NCBI GenBank assembly: GCA_902596675.1
Contig: CACJUO010000002.1
Span: forward strand, 1-64,000
Source of the DNA: an uncultured Pelagibacteraceae bacterium
Lineage (GTDB): Bacteria; Pseudomonadota; Alphaproteobacteria; Pelagibacterales; Pelagibacteraceae
Direction of reading: 5' to 3'
Length of the DNA stretch: 64,000 bases
The notes below the pieces were generated by a model. That model did no database searches. It saw only the letters and a program-made list of their open reading frames with translations, and was not told the DNA's origin. The position numbers and the translations under genes are program-made. Shown here one piece after another: positions 31,250-41,013 of the stretch. The stretch's first letter is position 1. Every line of letters begins with the position of its first letter.

Positions 31250-32549
31250 GTTTTTTAACTTTATTCGAAATGTTAACTTTCTTTTCGTTTACATATTCTT
31301 GGTGATTTTTCTCAATTTTAGCTAATTCGTATCTATAGTTAACCATAACACCAAAAGACCTTTTGAAACCAACTTCTGAAACATTTGCGTTTACTGCAAT
31401 ATCATCAATATCAGCTCCATTTTTCAAATGAAATCTGCAAACATCATTTATTGGAAAACCAAAGTCATTTTTCTGTTTTACTAAATAATTTACCGCTAAC
31501 TTACTAATTAAAGCTTTATTATCAGCAATTCTTTTGTCTCCTATTTTTAAATCAGAAGACTTCAAAAAATCTAAACTATTTTTATTTGCCTCTCCTAATA
31601 TTTCAGCAGCCTGAATACTTTCCATTTTTTTAAACCAATCAGCAAATCCAACCATTGGTGATAAGGTTCCAAAATATTTTACATCTGGGAGTTCTTCTTG
31701 AAGTTCATAAACAACTCTTTTTATTAAAAAATTCCCTAACGTTACTCTTGATAAACCTTCTTGACAATTACTAATCGAATAAAAAGTTGCAGTATCATAA
31801 TTTTTTATTTTTTCTTCTGAGGGTCTTGTTAATTCTTGTATTGATTGACTAAGACCTTTTGTTAAAGCAATTTCAACAAATATTATTGGTTCGTCGTCTA
31901 ATGCTGGATGAAAATAGGCAAAAAATCTTCTATCTTTTCCAAGTCTTCTTTTAAGTTCATTCATATCTTTCATGGAATGTACTTTTTCATACTTTAATAA
32001 TTTTTCTAAAATATTTGCTTTTGTATCCCATGTAATCTTTCTTAATTTTAAAAATCCTGGATTAAACCAGTTTTTAAATATATCTATTAAATCATAATCT
32101 AAACTTTTAAGTTTAGGTTGTTCTTTTATTAAGTTTAATAAATCCTCTCTTAAGGAGACTATCTCAGAGGTGCCATTTGGAGCCATATTTAGTCTTACAA
32201 ATAGCTCTTTTCTTATTCCTGATGCAACCCGAGATAGATTTAATATAGATGAGGTATCTTTTGATTTACTGTAACTTTTAATGGCTTCATCTATTTTTGC
32301 TGAGTCAGGTTTATACTTATCATTTACTTGAATTAAAAATTTGTTTTTATCCTCTATAGATAAATTTTGATATCTAAACAAGATATCTCTTGCTAGTGTT
32401 ATTCCAAAAGCTGCACCTTTTGTTGACAATAAATCATCACAAAGATCTAGAAGATCTCTTTTTTTTGCAATGCTTTTGATAGATTTTTTTTCTAAAATCT
32501 TTTGTCCAGCATCAGCTATGGTCTCAAAAATTCTTTTTATATTTAACAT
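31242..32549 (-). CDS. Malonyl-CoA decarboxylase
   Basis: RRLGKDRRFFAYFHPALDDEPIIFVEIALTKGLS...FYSISNCQEGLSRVTLGNFLIKRVV...FGTLSPMVGF: MCD family motifs. Confidence 0.92.
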   Translation of the reverse strand: MLNIKRIFETIADAGQKILEKKSIKSIAKKRDLLDLCDDLLSTKGAAFGITLARDILFRYQNLSIEDKNKFLIQVNDKYKPDSAKIDEAIKSYSKSKDTSSILNLSRVASGIRKELFVRLNMAPNGTSEIVSLREDLLNLIKEQPKLKSLDYDLIDIFKNWFNPGFLKLRKITWDTKANILEKLLKYEKVHSMKDMNELKRRLGKDRRFFAYFHPALDDEPIIFVEIALTKGLSQSIQELTRPSEEKIKNYDTATFYSISNCQEGLSRVTLGNFLIKRVVYELQEELPDVKYFGTLSPMVGFADWFKKMESIQAAEILGEANKNSLDFLKSSDLKIGDKRIADNKALISKLAVNYLVKQKNDFGFPINDVCRFHLKNGADIDDIAVNANVSEVGFKRSFGVMVNYRYELAKIEKNHQEYVNEKKVNISNKVKKHV

Positions 32550-32564
32550 GGTGTTTTTTATATA

Positions 32565-33896
32565 TTAAAAACCTAAACTTTTGCCCATTATTTTATCAGG
32601 CAGCCAGGTAACAATTTCAGGAAAAATACACAAAATTAATATAGCTAAAGCCATAATTATCATAAAAGGTATAGAACCTTTTAATATTTCAGACAAACTT
32701 ACATCCGGCGTAATACCTTTAATTATGTATAGATTTAGTCCAACAGGTGGGGTTATAAGGCCAATTTCCATATTAATTGTAAATACAATTGCAAACCAGT
32801 ATGGATCGAAACCTAAGGTAGTTATAACTGGTAATAATATTGCTGAAGTCATTACTATAACTGCAACAGGTGGGAGAAAAAAACCGGCTATAAGTAAAAA
32901 AATATTAATTAAAATAAATACAACCCATTTATTAGAACTTAATTCAACCATGCTTTGGGCTAATGATTGAGTTACGTAAAGTTGAGATAATGTAAAAGCA
33001 AAAAGATAAGACGCTGCAATGATGAACATTATCATCACACTTTCTTTCATTGAAACCTTAACAATATTCCATATTTTTTTTGGTTGATAAATTTTATAAA
33101 CTACAGCTATCAATACAAATACTAAAAATGCTCCTACACCAGATGCTTCTGAAGGTGTAGCTACCCCGCCATATAAAACATAAAGAACGCCAGCTATAAT
33201 TGCTAAGAAAGGAAAAATTCTTGGCAATACTTCAATTTTCTCTTTAAAAGTTGGGGGTGTTCTATTCTTTAAGGCTTTTGCTGAGTCTTTATCAATAAAA
33301 TAACTATGTACGAGAGCCCATATTGCAAACATTCCTGCTAACATAAATCCAGGTATCAAACCACTTAAGAATAATCTTCCAATTGATGTTCCTGTAGCAA
33401 TCCCATATACAATTAAAACAATGCTGGGAGGAATTAAAACTCCAAGCGTACCACCAGCTGCGATAGTCCCAGTTGCAATTTGATCTGAATACCCTCTTTT
33501 CCTCATCTCAGGTATTCCCATAGTTCCAATTGCTGCACATGTTGCAGGACTTGATCCACTTAAGGCGGCAAATATTGAACAAGCGCCTATATTAGAAATT
33601 ACTAATCCACCTGGTACTCTCCAAAGCCATCTATCTAATCCTGTATATAAATCTTTTCCTGCTGGTGAATTGGCAACTGCCATTCCCATTAAAATAAACA
33701 TAGGAATTGAAAGCAAAACAAAAGAGTTTAGTCCTGCATAAAATGTTTCTGCAAAAACATCTAACATTTGAAAACCTTCAAATGCAACTAACAATGTTAT
33801 TGAAACAAAGCTCAAACCAAACGCAATTGGTATTCCAGAAAATAAAACTACTAAAGTGAAAACTGCAACGATTATTGCTATTATTAATGGATCCAT
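32565..33896 (-). CDS. dctM: TRAP transporter large permease DctM
   Basis: 12-TM DctM signature: FGLSFVSITLL...LLSIPMFILMGMAVANS...IPPSIVLIVYGI...LITPPVGLNLYIIKGI. Confidence 0.94.
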   Translation of the reverse strand: MDPLIIAIIVAVFTLVVLFSGIPIAFGLSFVSITLLVAFEGFQMLDVFAETFYAGLNSFVLLSIPMFILMGMAVANSPAGKDLYTGLDRWLWRVPGGLVISNIGACSIFAALSGSSPATCAAIGTMGIPEMRKRGYSDQIATGTIAAGGTLGVLIPPSIVLIVYGIATGTSIGRLFLSGLIPGFMLAGMFAIWALVHSYFIDKDSAKALKNRTPPTFKEKIEVLPRIFPFLAIIAGVLYVLYGGVATPSEASGVGAFLVFVLIAVVYKIYQPKKIWNIVKVSMKESVMIMFIIAASYLFAFTLSQLYVTQSLAQSMVELSSNKWVVFILINIFLLIAGFFLPPVAVIVMTSAILLPVITTLGFDPYWFAIVFTINMEIGLITPPVGLNLYIIKGITPDVSLSEILKGSIPFMIIMALAILILCIFPEIVTWLPDKIMGKSLGF

Positions 33897-34390
33897 TAAT
33901 AACCACCTTCCTCGTCGATAAGTTTAATTATTTCGGCAATATATTGAAGTATCATTAAGGCTGCTCCAATCATCATTGATGAATAAGGTATCCATAAAGG
34001 AGGATCCCAAACAGTTCCTGTTGAATAATTTTTTGTAAATGCTTCCTCAACCATTAAATATCCAAAATAAAATAAAATTAAAAAAAATAATAAACTAATA
34101 AGTGATGTAAAAATTTTGAGTCTAAGAATATTTTTCTTTGATAAAAAATCATAAATCCACTCCATACTCACATGTGCCTTTTCGCTTAAAACATAAGCAC
34201 TTCCTATAAATGTTGAAGCAACCAAAAGCATAGTGACTAGCTCCGTTTGCCATGTGATTGCTCTTTGAAAAAAATATCTTTCAAAAACTAACTCAACAAT
34301 TACCAATATTGATAAAAGCAGAGCTAGAACAGCAAAAGCACCACATGCTTGTGAACTGTAATTACAGAATTTTAAATATTTTTGTTTCAT
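33896..34390 (-). CDS. dctQ: TRAP transporter small permease DctQ
   Basis: 4-TM; RAITWQTELVTMLLVASTFIGSAYVLSEKAHVSMEWIY. Confidence 0.9.
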   Translation of the reverse strand: MKQKYLKFCNYSSQACGAFAVLALLLSILVIVELVFERYFFQRAITWQTELVTMLLVASTFIGSAYVLSEKAHVSMEWIYDFLSKKNILRLKIFTSLISLLFFLILFYFGYLMVEEAFTKNYSTGTVWDPPLWIPYSSMMIGAALMILQYIAEIIKLIDEEGGY

Positions 34391-34396
34391 AAAAAA

Positions 34397-34426
34397 AACC
34401 CCTATTTAAAATATTAAATAGGGGTT
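34397..34426 (-). terminator. Perfect 13-bp stem / 4-nt loop hairpin followed by a T tract between dctP and dctQ
   Basis: Minus strand AACCCCTATTTAA-TATT-TTAAATAGGGGTT then TTTTTT and ATG of dctQ; arms are exact reverse complements. Confidence 0.8.
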
Positions 34427-34440
34427 CTTTATATATTGTT

Positions 34441-35451
34441 TTATTTAACTGCTAAAGCCATTTCCATCAGCTTATCACCACCTGGAACTTTTTCAGCAAA
34501 TGCTTTGTGTGAAGATTGTTTAGCAATTTCAACCCAAGCCGCATGGTCGTTTGCATCCATATATACTAGTTTTACTCCTGCAGCTTTATAAGCGTCTTCA
34601 AATTTTTTATCTAAATTTTCAACTTGCGCAGTCATATATTTTTCAGCAACTTTACCAGCTTTCATTAAAGCATCTTGTTGTTTTGAATTTAATTTATCAA
34701 AGCTCATTTTTGACATCAAAATCGGCTCATACATAAACCACAATCCAAATTTTCCTGGAGGTGTTGCACATGTTACTTGTTCATAAATTTTGTAACTTAC
34801 AAAACTTCCTGAACTAGTGTTTGCACCTGTTAATACTCCTGTTTGTAATCCAGTATAAATTTCTGATGAAGGCATACTTTGAATACCAGCACCAGCTGCC
34901 TCTAACATTTGGTTAAAAGCCTTACCAGCTGCTCTCATTACTTGACCTTTAGCATCTGACGGATTTTTAATACATTTTGACTTAGATGCAAAACCACCAC
35001 CAAGCCAAGCATCAGAAAGAACAACAACACCAGCATCATTAATAATTCTCTTTATTTCGGTCATCATTGGACCTTTATTAAATCTCAATGCGTGGTCATG
35101 ATTTTTAACTGTTCCTGGCATTAAAGTTGCATCAAATTCTGGATGGAATTTTGAAGCGTACGCCAATGGAAAAGCTGAAATATCTAACTGACCAGTTGTC
35201 ATTGGTTTCCATTGTTCTTTTGGTTTATATAATGATTTTGCTGGGTAAATTCTGATATCTAAATCTACTCCTGCTTTTTTAACTTCATCTGCAATTATTT
35301 GAACCATTTCATGTCTTGGATCGAAAGAACCATCTGCTCTAGGCGTTCCTGGCCATTGGTGACTTGCTTTTAGTGTCACAGCATATGCTGATCCAATTAA
35401 TGAGAAAGCTAAAAATAATGTTGTGAAATAAAAACTTATTTTTTTTAACAT
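34441..35451 (-). CDS. dctP: TRAP transporter periplasmic solute-binding protein DctP
   Basis: Signal peptide; VTLKASHQWPGTPRADGSFDPRHEM...IRIYPAKSLYKPKEQWKPMTTGQLDISAFPLAY. Confidence 0.94.
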   Translation of the reverse strand: MLKKISFYFTTLFLAFSLIGSAYAVTLKASHQWPGTPRADGSFDPRHEMVQIIADEVKKAGVDLDIRIYPAKSLYKPKEQWKPMTTGQLDISAFPLAYASKFHPEFDATLMPGTVKNHDHALRFNKGPMMTEIKRIINDAGVVVLSDAWLGGGFASKSKCIKNPSDAKGQVMRAAGKAFNQMLEAAGAGIQSMPSSEIYTGLQTGVLTGANTSSGSFVSYKIYEQVTCATPPGKFGLWFMYEPILMSKMSFDKLNSKQQDALMKAGKVAEKYMTAQVENLDKKFEDAYKAAGVKLVYMDANDHAAWVEIAKQSSHKAFAEKVPGGDKLMEMALAVK

Positions 35452-35539
35452 GTTTTCCCCTCTTTAAATTAATTTAATAATGATATTAAATTGAACTTAA
35501 GGGTAAGAGTCAATATAAGGAAATGTCGTATATTTTATT

Positions 35540-36682
35540 ATGGATGGACCACTAAAAAATTTATTAGTTGTTGATTTAACAAGGGTTTTGGTAGGACCTT
35601 ATTGTACAATGATACTCTCAGATTTAGGTGCGAGAGTTATAAAAATTGAGGCACCCGAAACAGGTGATGACTCTCGAAAATTTGGACCTTTTGTTAAAGA
35701 TTATTCTGCATACTTTATGTCGTTAAACAGAGGAAAAGAAAGTATCGCTTTGAATTTGAAGAACGATGAAGATAAAAAAATATTTAATAAAATATTATCA
35801 AAAGCAGATATTTTAGTAGAAAACTTTAAACCTGGCACATTAGAAAAATGGGGTTTTGGCTGGAAAGATGTAAGTAAAAAATATCCTAAATTAATTTATG
35901 CATCGGCATCAGGGTTTGGTCAAACTGGACCTTTAAAAGAGCTGCCAGCATATGACATGGTAGTTCAAGGTATGGGGGGCTTGATGAGTGTAACTGGCCA
36001 TCCAAACTCAGAACCAACAAGGGTTGGAACCTCTATTGGTGATATCACAGCAGGGCTGTTTACAGCAATTGGAATTAATGCAGCTTTATACGATAGGCAA
36101 AAAACTGGTAAAGGAGCTTTTATAGATGTCTCAATGTTAGATTGCCAAATAGCAATTTTAGAAAATGCAATTGCAAGATATCTTTCTAAAAATGAAATTC
36201 CAGGACCAATGGGTTCAAGACATCCATCTATTGCTCCCTTTGAAGCTTTTAAAACGAAAGATAGTTATATAATTATTGCTGCAGGAAATGATAAACTTTT
36301 TACAAAACTTTGTGACGTATTAAAAATTCCTGAAACTGCAAATGATGAAAGATTTAATTCTAATTCACTTAGATGTGAAAACATGGATCACTTAAAAGAA
36401 ATTTTTGAAAAACAATTGAGCTCCAAATCTACAGATGAATGGGTTAAAGAAATGGAAGAATTGAAAATTCCATGTGGGCCAATTTTTAATATAAAACAAG
36501 CTGTAGAAAATCCTCAAATTCAAGAAAGAAATATGATTGTAAAATCATACCACAAAATTATTGGTGAATTTAAATCTGCAGGAAACCCTATCAAAATGTC
36601 TACCTACAAAGATGAAAATACAAGGGGGAATATTCCTGATTTAGATGAGCACAGGGAAAAAATAATAAAGGAATTTAGTTAA
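35540..36682 (+). CDS. Class III (CaiB/BaiF) CoA-transferase
   Basis: MDGPLKNLLVVDLTRVLVGPYCTMILSDLGARVIKIEAPETGDDSRKFGPF...YFMSLNRGKESIALNLK. Confidence 0.93.
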   Translation: MDGPLKNLLVVDLTRVLVGPYCTMILSDLGARVIKIEAPETGDDSRKFGPFVKDYSAYFMSLNRGKESIALNLKNDEDKKIFNKILSKADILVENFKPGTLEKWGFGWKDVSKKYPKLIYASASGFGQTGPLKELPAYDMVVQGMGGLMSVTGHPNSEPTRVGTSIGDITAGLFTAIGINAALYDRQKTGKGAFIDVSMLDCQIAILENAIARYLSKNEIPGPMGSRHPSIAPFEAFKTKDSYIIIAAGNDKLFTKLCDVLKIPETANDERFNSNSLRCENMDHLKEIFEKQLSSKSTDEWVKEMEELKIPCGPIFNIKQAVENPQIQERNMIVKSYHKIIGEFKSAGNPIKMSTYKDENTRGNIPDLDEHREKIIKEFS

Positions 36683-36683
36683 T

Positions 36684-37202
36684 TTATTCTTGGTTGTCTG
36701 TTTCGTCTGATACAGTCTCCTCTTGATCTTTCATTTCGTCCAATGAAACATCAGTCTCTTCTTCTTGCATGTCCTCAACAGGTTCAGATGAAGGTTGTTC
36801 AGCTGTATTTTGTAACTCAGCCAAATCATCTTTAGAGACTTGAATTTTTTCTGGAATTTTTCTAGCTCTCTTAGATGGAAGAATTGGTACACCACTTTTT
36901 GAAATTTCACCTTTATAAAGATTTTCAAAATCATCGCCAATATCATCTTCGTCCTCTGATGTATCATCAACTTGCTCAACATGTTTTCTTAACTTGTAAA
37001 CTGCAGCATCTGTTAAATCAGGAACTTTAATTGTTTCTTCAGCGATTTCTCTTAATGCTATGACAGTATTTTTGTCATTATCTCTATCTAAAGTAGGCTC
37101 TAATCCTGAGTTAAGTTGTGTAGCTCTTTCCTTAGCAACTAAAACTAATTCATAAGGACTATCCACTTTATCTATACAATCTTCTACTGTAACTCTTGCC
37201 AT
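36684..37202 (-). CDS. rpoZ: RNA polymerase omega subunit with acidic C-terminal extension
   Basis: [36 protein letters not shown]...[17 protein letters not shown]; then about 95 residues rich in E/D. Confidence 0.92.
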   Translation of the reverse strand: MARVTVEDCIDKVDSPYELVLVAKERATQLNSGLEPTLDRDNDKNTVIALREIAEETIKVPDLTDAAVYKLRKHVEQVDDTSEDEDDIGDDFENLYKGEISKSGVPILPSKRARKIPEKIQVSKDDLAELQNTAEQPSSEPVEDMQEEETDVSLDEMKDQEETVSDETDNQE

Positions 37203-37244
37203 GGACGGTTAGATACACCTCGATTGCGAAAAAATCAAGCAGTA

Positions 37245-38453
37245 TTAGATATAAACAGGGTTTAATTTTTTTCTAATGGTGAAAAGCAAGGCTATAGAGC
37301 ACGCAATAGCAATTGCTGCAATAAATGCGATTTTTTCAATTGAAAATCCAGCATCTATAAAAAAGCCAAATAATGCAGTACCAAAAGCAGTTGCAAATAC
37401 CATTAAAGCAGTAGTCAAAGCTTTTATAGATCCAATATATTTTACACCGTAAATTTCTGCCCATGTTGATGATCCTAATAAGTTTGCTAGACCGTTTGAT
37501 ATTCCTACCAGTCCAAGAAATAAAAAAGCAGTTTGCGAAGCATCAAAATATATAATAACTAAAGTTCCTAAGAATAATGGAATATTCATATAGATTAGTA
37601 ATTTTCTACTTGTAAACTTATCAATTAAATAACCAGCAACAATTAAAGTAATTACAGAAAAAATTGAGTAAGACATAAAAGATTGCGCAATTGTATATTC
37701 ACCCCACCCTTTTGAATTAGTGACGAAAGATTGATACACAAATACTCCTGTAGCTATCCATGGCATTGCCAACATGTTTAATGAAACAATATAAAATCTA
37801 TAATCTCCAAGAACTTCTATTCTTTTCCAGTTTTTTATATTTTCTTCTTTTAAAATTTTGTTTTGATTACCCTCTCTAGTATCTAATTTGACATCTTTAA
37901 CTAAAATATAAGATGCCAATGGTAAGCAAATTAAAACTATTAAAGAAAATATTACCCATAAATCCTGCCAAACTATTAGAGTTAAAAGATAAACGATTAA
38001 TACGGGCATTATGAACTCTGCAGAAGATAAACCAAACCAAATAATGCTTAATGCTTTACCTCTAGATTTTGTAAAATATCTTGAAATGGTAGTTGAAGCT
38101 GTATGAGACATTAATCCTTGTCCAGAAAACCTCATTAAAAAAATTGCAACAAATAGAAAAGCTACTGAAGATGTTTTGGAAAAGAAAAAAGAGGAAAATG
38201 ATAAAAGTATAGTAACAAAAATTGCAAATTTAAGTACGTTTACATCATCAATTTTTTTTCCAATCCATATTAGAAGTAAACTACTAAATAGAGTAGCTGA
38301 TGCATAAATCGTGCCAAATTGTCCATGTGAAATAGAAAGTGTTTCTCTTATGCTTGAATTGAATAAACCTATAAAAAAACTCTGTCCAAAACATGAAAAA
38401 AATGTAAAAATAAATCCAAAAATAATTACTTTTAAACTTAAATTTTTAAACAT
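37245..38453 (-). CDS. Major facilitator superfamily transporter
   Basis: About 12 TM; MFS-like repeats, GIGKKIDD loop. Confidence 0.85.
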   Translation of the reverse strand: MFKNLSLKVIIFGFIFTFFSCFGQSFFIGLFNSSIRETLSISHGQFGTIYASATLFSSLLLIWIGKKIDDVNVLKFAIFVTILLSFSSFFFSKTSSVAFLFVAIFLMRFSGQGLMSHTASTTISRYFTKSRGKALSIIWFGLSSAEFIMPVLIVYLLTLIVWQDLWVIFSLIVLICLPLASYILVKDVKLDTREGNQNKILKEENIKNWKRIEVLGDYRFYIVSLNMLAMPWIATGVFVYQSFVTNSKGWGEYTIAQSFMSYSIFSVITLIVAGYLIDKFTSRKLLIYMNIPLFLGTLVIIYFDASQTAFLFLGLVGISNGLANLLGSSTWAEIYGVKYIGSIKALTTALMVFATAFGTALFGFFIDAGFSIEKIAFIAAIAIACSIALLFTIRKKLNPVYI

Positions 38454-38464
38454 ATATATATTTT

Positions 38465-39340
38465 ATGACTTGTAATGTTGCTTTCATAGGTCTCGGGGTA
38501 ATGGGTTATCCGATGGCTGGTTATATATCAAAAGCTGGGCACAATGTAACTGTTTTTAATAGAACAACTGCTAAAGCTGAAAAATGGATTACTGAATATA
38601 AAGGTAAAATGGCCCCAACACCAAAAGAAGCTGTGGAAGGTGCTGATTTTATTTTTACATGTGTGGGTAACGATGAGGATTTGAAACAAGTTACTTTAGG
38701 CGAAAACGGTTTATTTCATAGTGCTAAGGAAGGTTCAATCTACATAGATAATTCAACTGTATCTGCAGAAGTATCGAGAGAACTTTATATTAAAGCTAAA
38801 GAAAAAGGATTTGCATTTTTAGATGCACCAATTTCTGGAGGTCAATCAGGTGCTGAAGGTGGAATTCTAACAGTCATGGTAGGAGGTGATGAAGAAGTTT
38901 TCGAAAAAGCCGAACCAGTAATTGATTGCTATAGTAAAAAAGTAAAATTAATTGGTCCATCGGGAAGTGGTCAACTTACAAAAATGATGAACCAAATGTG
39001 TATTGCAGGTGTTGTTCAAGGTCTATCAGAAGCTATCAATTTTGGAATAAATGCTGGTTTAGATATTGATAAAGTAATGGAAACAATATCAAAAGGCGCA
39101 GCTCAATCTTGGCAAATGGAAAATAGATATAAAACAATGGTTGAAGACAAATTTGATTACGGTTTTGCAGTAGATTGGATGAGAAAAGATTTAAAGATTG
39201 TAATTGAAGAAGCTAAAAGAAATGGTTCACCTGTTCCTATCACTGAAATTGTTGATAACTATTATGCTGATGTTCAAAAAATGGGTGGTAACCGTTGGGA
39301 TAGTTCTAGTCTGATCGCTAGGCTTAAAAAAAAGAAATAA
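38465..39340 (+). CDS. 3-hydroxyisobutyrate dehydrogenase / tartronate semialdehyde reductase family
   Basis: VAFIGLGVMGYPMAGYISKAGHNVTVFNRT...FLDAPISGGQSGAEGGILTVMVGGD. Confidence 0.9.
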   Translation: MTCNVAFIGLGVMGYPMAGYISKAGHNVTVFNRTTAKAEKWITEYKGKMAPTPKEAVEGADFIFTCVGNDEDLKQVTLGENGLFHSAKEGSIYIDNSTVSAEVSRELYIKAKEKGFAFLDAPISGGQSGAEGGILTVMVGGDEEVFEKAEPVIDCYSKKVKLIGPSGSGQLTKMMNQMCIAGVVQGLSEAINFGINAGLDIDKVMETISKGAAQSWQMENRYKTMVEDKFDYGFAVDWMRKDLKIVIEEAKRNGSPVPITEIVDNYYADVQKMGGNRWDSSSLIARLKKKK

Positions 39341-39344
39341 TCTA

Positions 39345-39950
39345 ATGTCAAATACCGTCCCATACTATGAGGACTTTTCTGAAATAAAGAAAAAAATATG
39401 GTCGATGCTCGATGATGCTGTAACGAATAGATCATCACCTTTTCGAATTCCAGTATTTGTTTGTGGAGATCAATCAGAATTTGATGGAAGAATAGTAGTT
39501 CTTAGAAAATCTGACCAATCAAATAATCTTCTTCAGTTTCATAGCGATATTAGATCAGATAAAATTCCAAAATTAAAAAAAAACAGCAGTGCAGCGCTCA
39601 TATTCTATGACAAAGAAGAAAAGATACAGCTTAGAGTAAAAGTTAAATGTGTTGTCAATCATGACAATGAAATCACAGAACAATCATGGTCAAAAACAGC
39701 TCATGTAAGTCGTAAATGTTATTTGGTAAATAATGGTCCTGGAACAGAAATTGATGAACCGAGTTCTGGTTTAGATGATGAAATAGAAAAATCAGGCTTT
39801 AACATGGAACAAAGCGAAGAAGGTTATAAAAACTTTACCGTAATTCAATGCAACATTGAAAGAATTGAGTGGCTTTATCTTGCAGCAAAAGGTCATAGAA
39901 GAGCAAGATTTGATATTACAAGTAATAAACAAAGCTGGCTAATTCCGTAA
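39345..39950 (+). CDS. Pyridoxamine 5'-phosphate oxidase-like FMN-binding protein
   Basis: VVLRKSDQSNNLLQFHSDIRSDKIPKLKKNSSAALIFYDKEEKIQLRVKVK...IEWLYLAAKGHRRARFD. Confidence 0.8.
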   Translation: MSNTVPYYEDFSEIKKKIWSMLDDAVTNRSSPFRIPVFVCGDQSEFDGRIVVLRKSDQSNNLLQFHSDIRSDKIPKLKKNSSAALIFYDKEEKIQLRVKVKCVVNHDNEITEQSWSKTAHVSRKCYLVNNGPGTEIDEPSSGLDDEIEKSGFNMEQSEEGYKNFTVIQCNIERIEWLYLAAKGHRRARFDITSNKQSWLIP

Positions 39951-39952
39951 AA

Positions 39953-40153
39953 ATGTTAAGTGGATTTATTATTGCTGTAGCACTTGTTTTGGGTGGCTTA
40001 GCTGTAATGAGATTTGGTATTTTCCAAATCAGAAAATTTAAAAAGGGTGAAACTAGAGTTACTAAGAAATTTAGTGAACAAATAGCTTTTTTAATATTTT
40101 TTGTAATTATTTTAGGATTAATTATTTACTCGATTAATGATTTTCTTTTCTAA
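39953..40153 (+). CDS. Small two-TM hypothetical membrane protein
   Basis: 66 aa with two hydrophobic segments; immediately downstream of previous CDS. Confidence 0.55.
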   Translation: MLSGFIIAVALVLGGLAVMRFGIFQIRKFKKGETRVTKKFSEQIAFLIFFVIILGLIIYSINDFLF

Positions 40154-41013
40154 AAGTTATTGAAATCTTTGTATCTATTATAAGTGCACCAAGTTCTTTT
40201 TTTTTTAATTTTTTTTAGTTTTTTATGGGAATATCTATCCCTCCACTCATAATTACTATCAGGAGAAATACCTCGACCAACCTCCGCAGCCATTGCACAT
40301 TTTAAGTATACTGGATTAAAAGGTGTGCTTGAGGTTGGTTCTAAAAATACAGAATCTTTAAAATCAGGACAAGTGGGATCTTTATGATTATATAATGATC
40401 CCAAATTATATTTGTCTCCCCCGTCAGGTCCTCCAATTATTGTTCCAAACTTGTGTCCGTTTTTATTTCCTTTTGTGCATGGCCATGCAAATCCATTTAC
40501 ATGCATTAATTCGTGTAGTGTAATTAGAATTCTTTTTTTGGCACTTGGATTATATTTACTTTTTAAAAAGATGTATCCATGGTGAACACTTCCTTGTCCA
40601 CCATCTCTATGTCCTACATCAACCCATGCAAAGTACAATTTATTGGGATCATTAAAACCTAATTTTGTTAAATAAGCGTCAGGGTAATTCATCCCATAGT
40701 TTCCTTTGTATTGTTTATCAAATCTAACAAAAGAAATATCCATTTTGCCGTCTTCCCTTAAGTCATACCTAAACTTCTGATTACCCTTTGTCATTTCCAG
40801 CATTTTTTCATTAGCCTCTAATAATTCCTTCTCCATTTTTCCATTTATATCCCACTCTCTATCTTCGCTGTCTTTATTTAATAGATATATAAAATGAATT
40901 TGAGGTTCATCAGAAACATCTGGTTGATCTACAAAATATCTTCCAACTTTTTGATCTGATGCAAAAACAGAATTTGAAAATAGGAAAAAAACTATTATTA
41001 ATATTTTAATCAT
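40150..41013 (-). CDS. Secreted putative zincin metallopeptidase-like protein
   Basis: Signal peptide (LIIVFFLFSNSVFA); LHELMHVNGFAWPC contains HExxHxxG. Confidence 0.55.
   Translation of the reverse strand: MIKILIIVFFLFSNSVFASDQKVGRYFVDQPDVSDEPQIHFIYLLNKDSEDREWDINGKMEKELLEANEKMLEMTKGNQKFRYDLREDGKMDISFVRFDKQYKGNYGMNYPDAYLTKLGFNDPNKLYFAWVDVGHRDGGQGSVHHGYIFLKSKYNPSAKKRILITLHELMHVNGFAWPCTKGNKNGHKFGTIIGGPDGGDKYNLGSLYNHKDPTCPDFKDSVFLEPTSSTPFNPVYLKCAMAAEVGRGISPDSNYEWRDRYSHKKLKKIKKKRTWCTYNRYKDFNNF

Noticed and set aside
36731-36982. Alternative-frame ORF inside rpoZ
   Set aside because: Frame-shifted reading of the acidic tail; no independent support.
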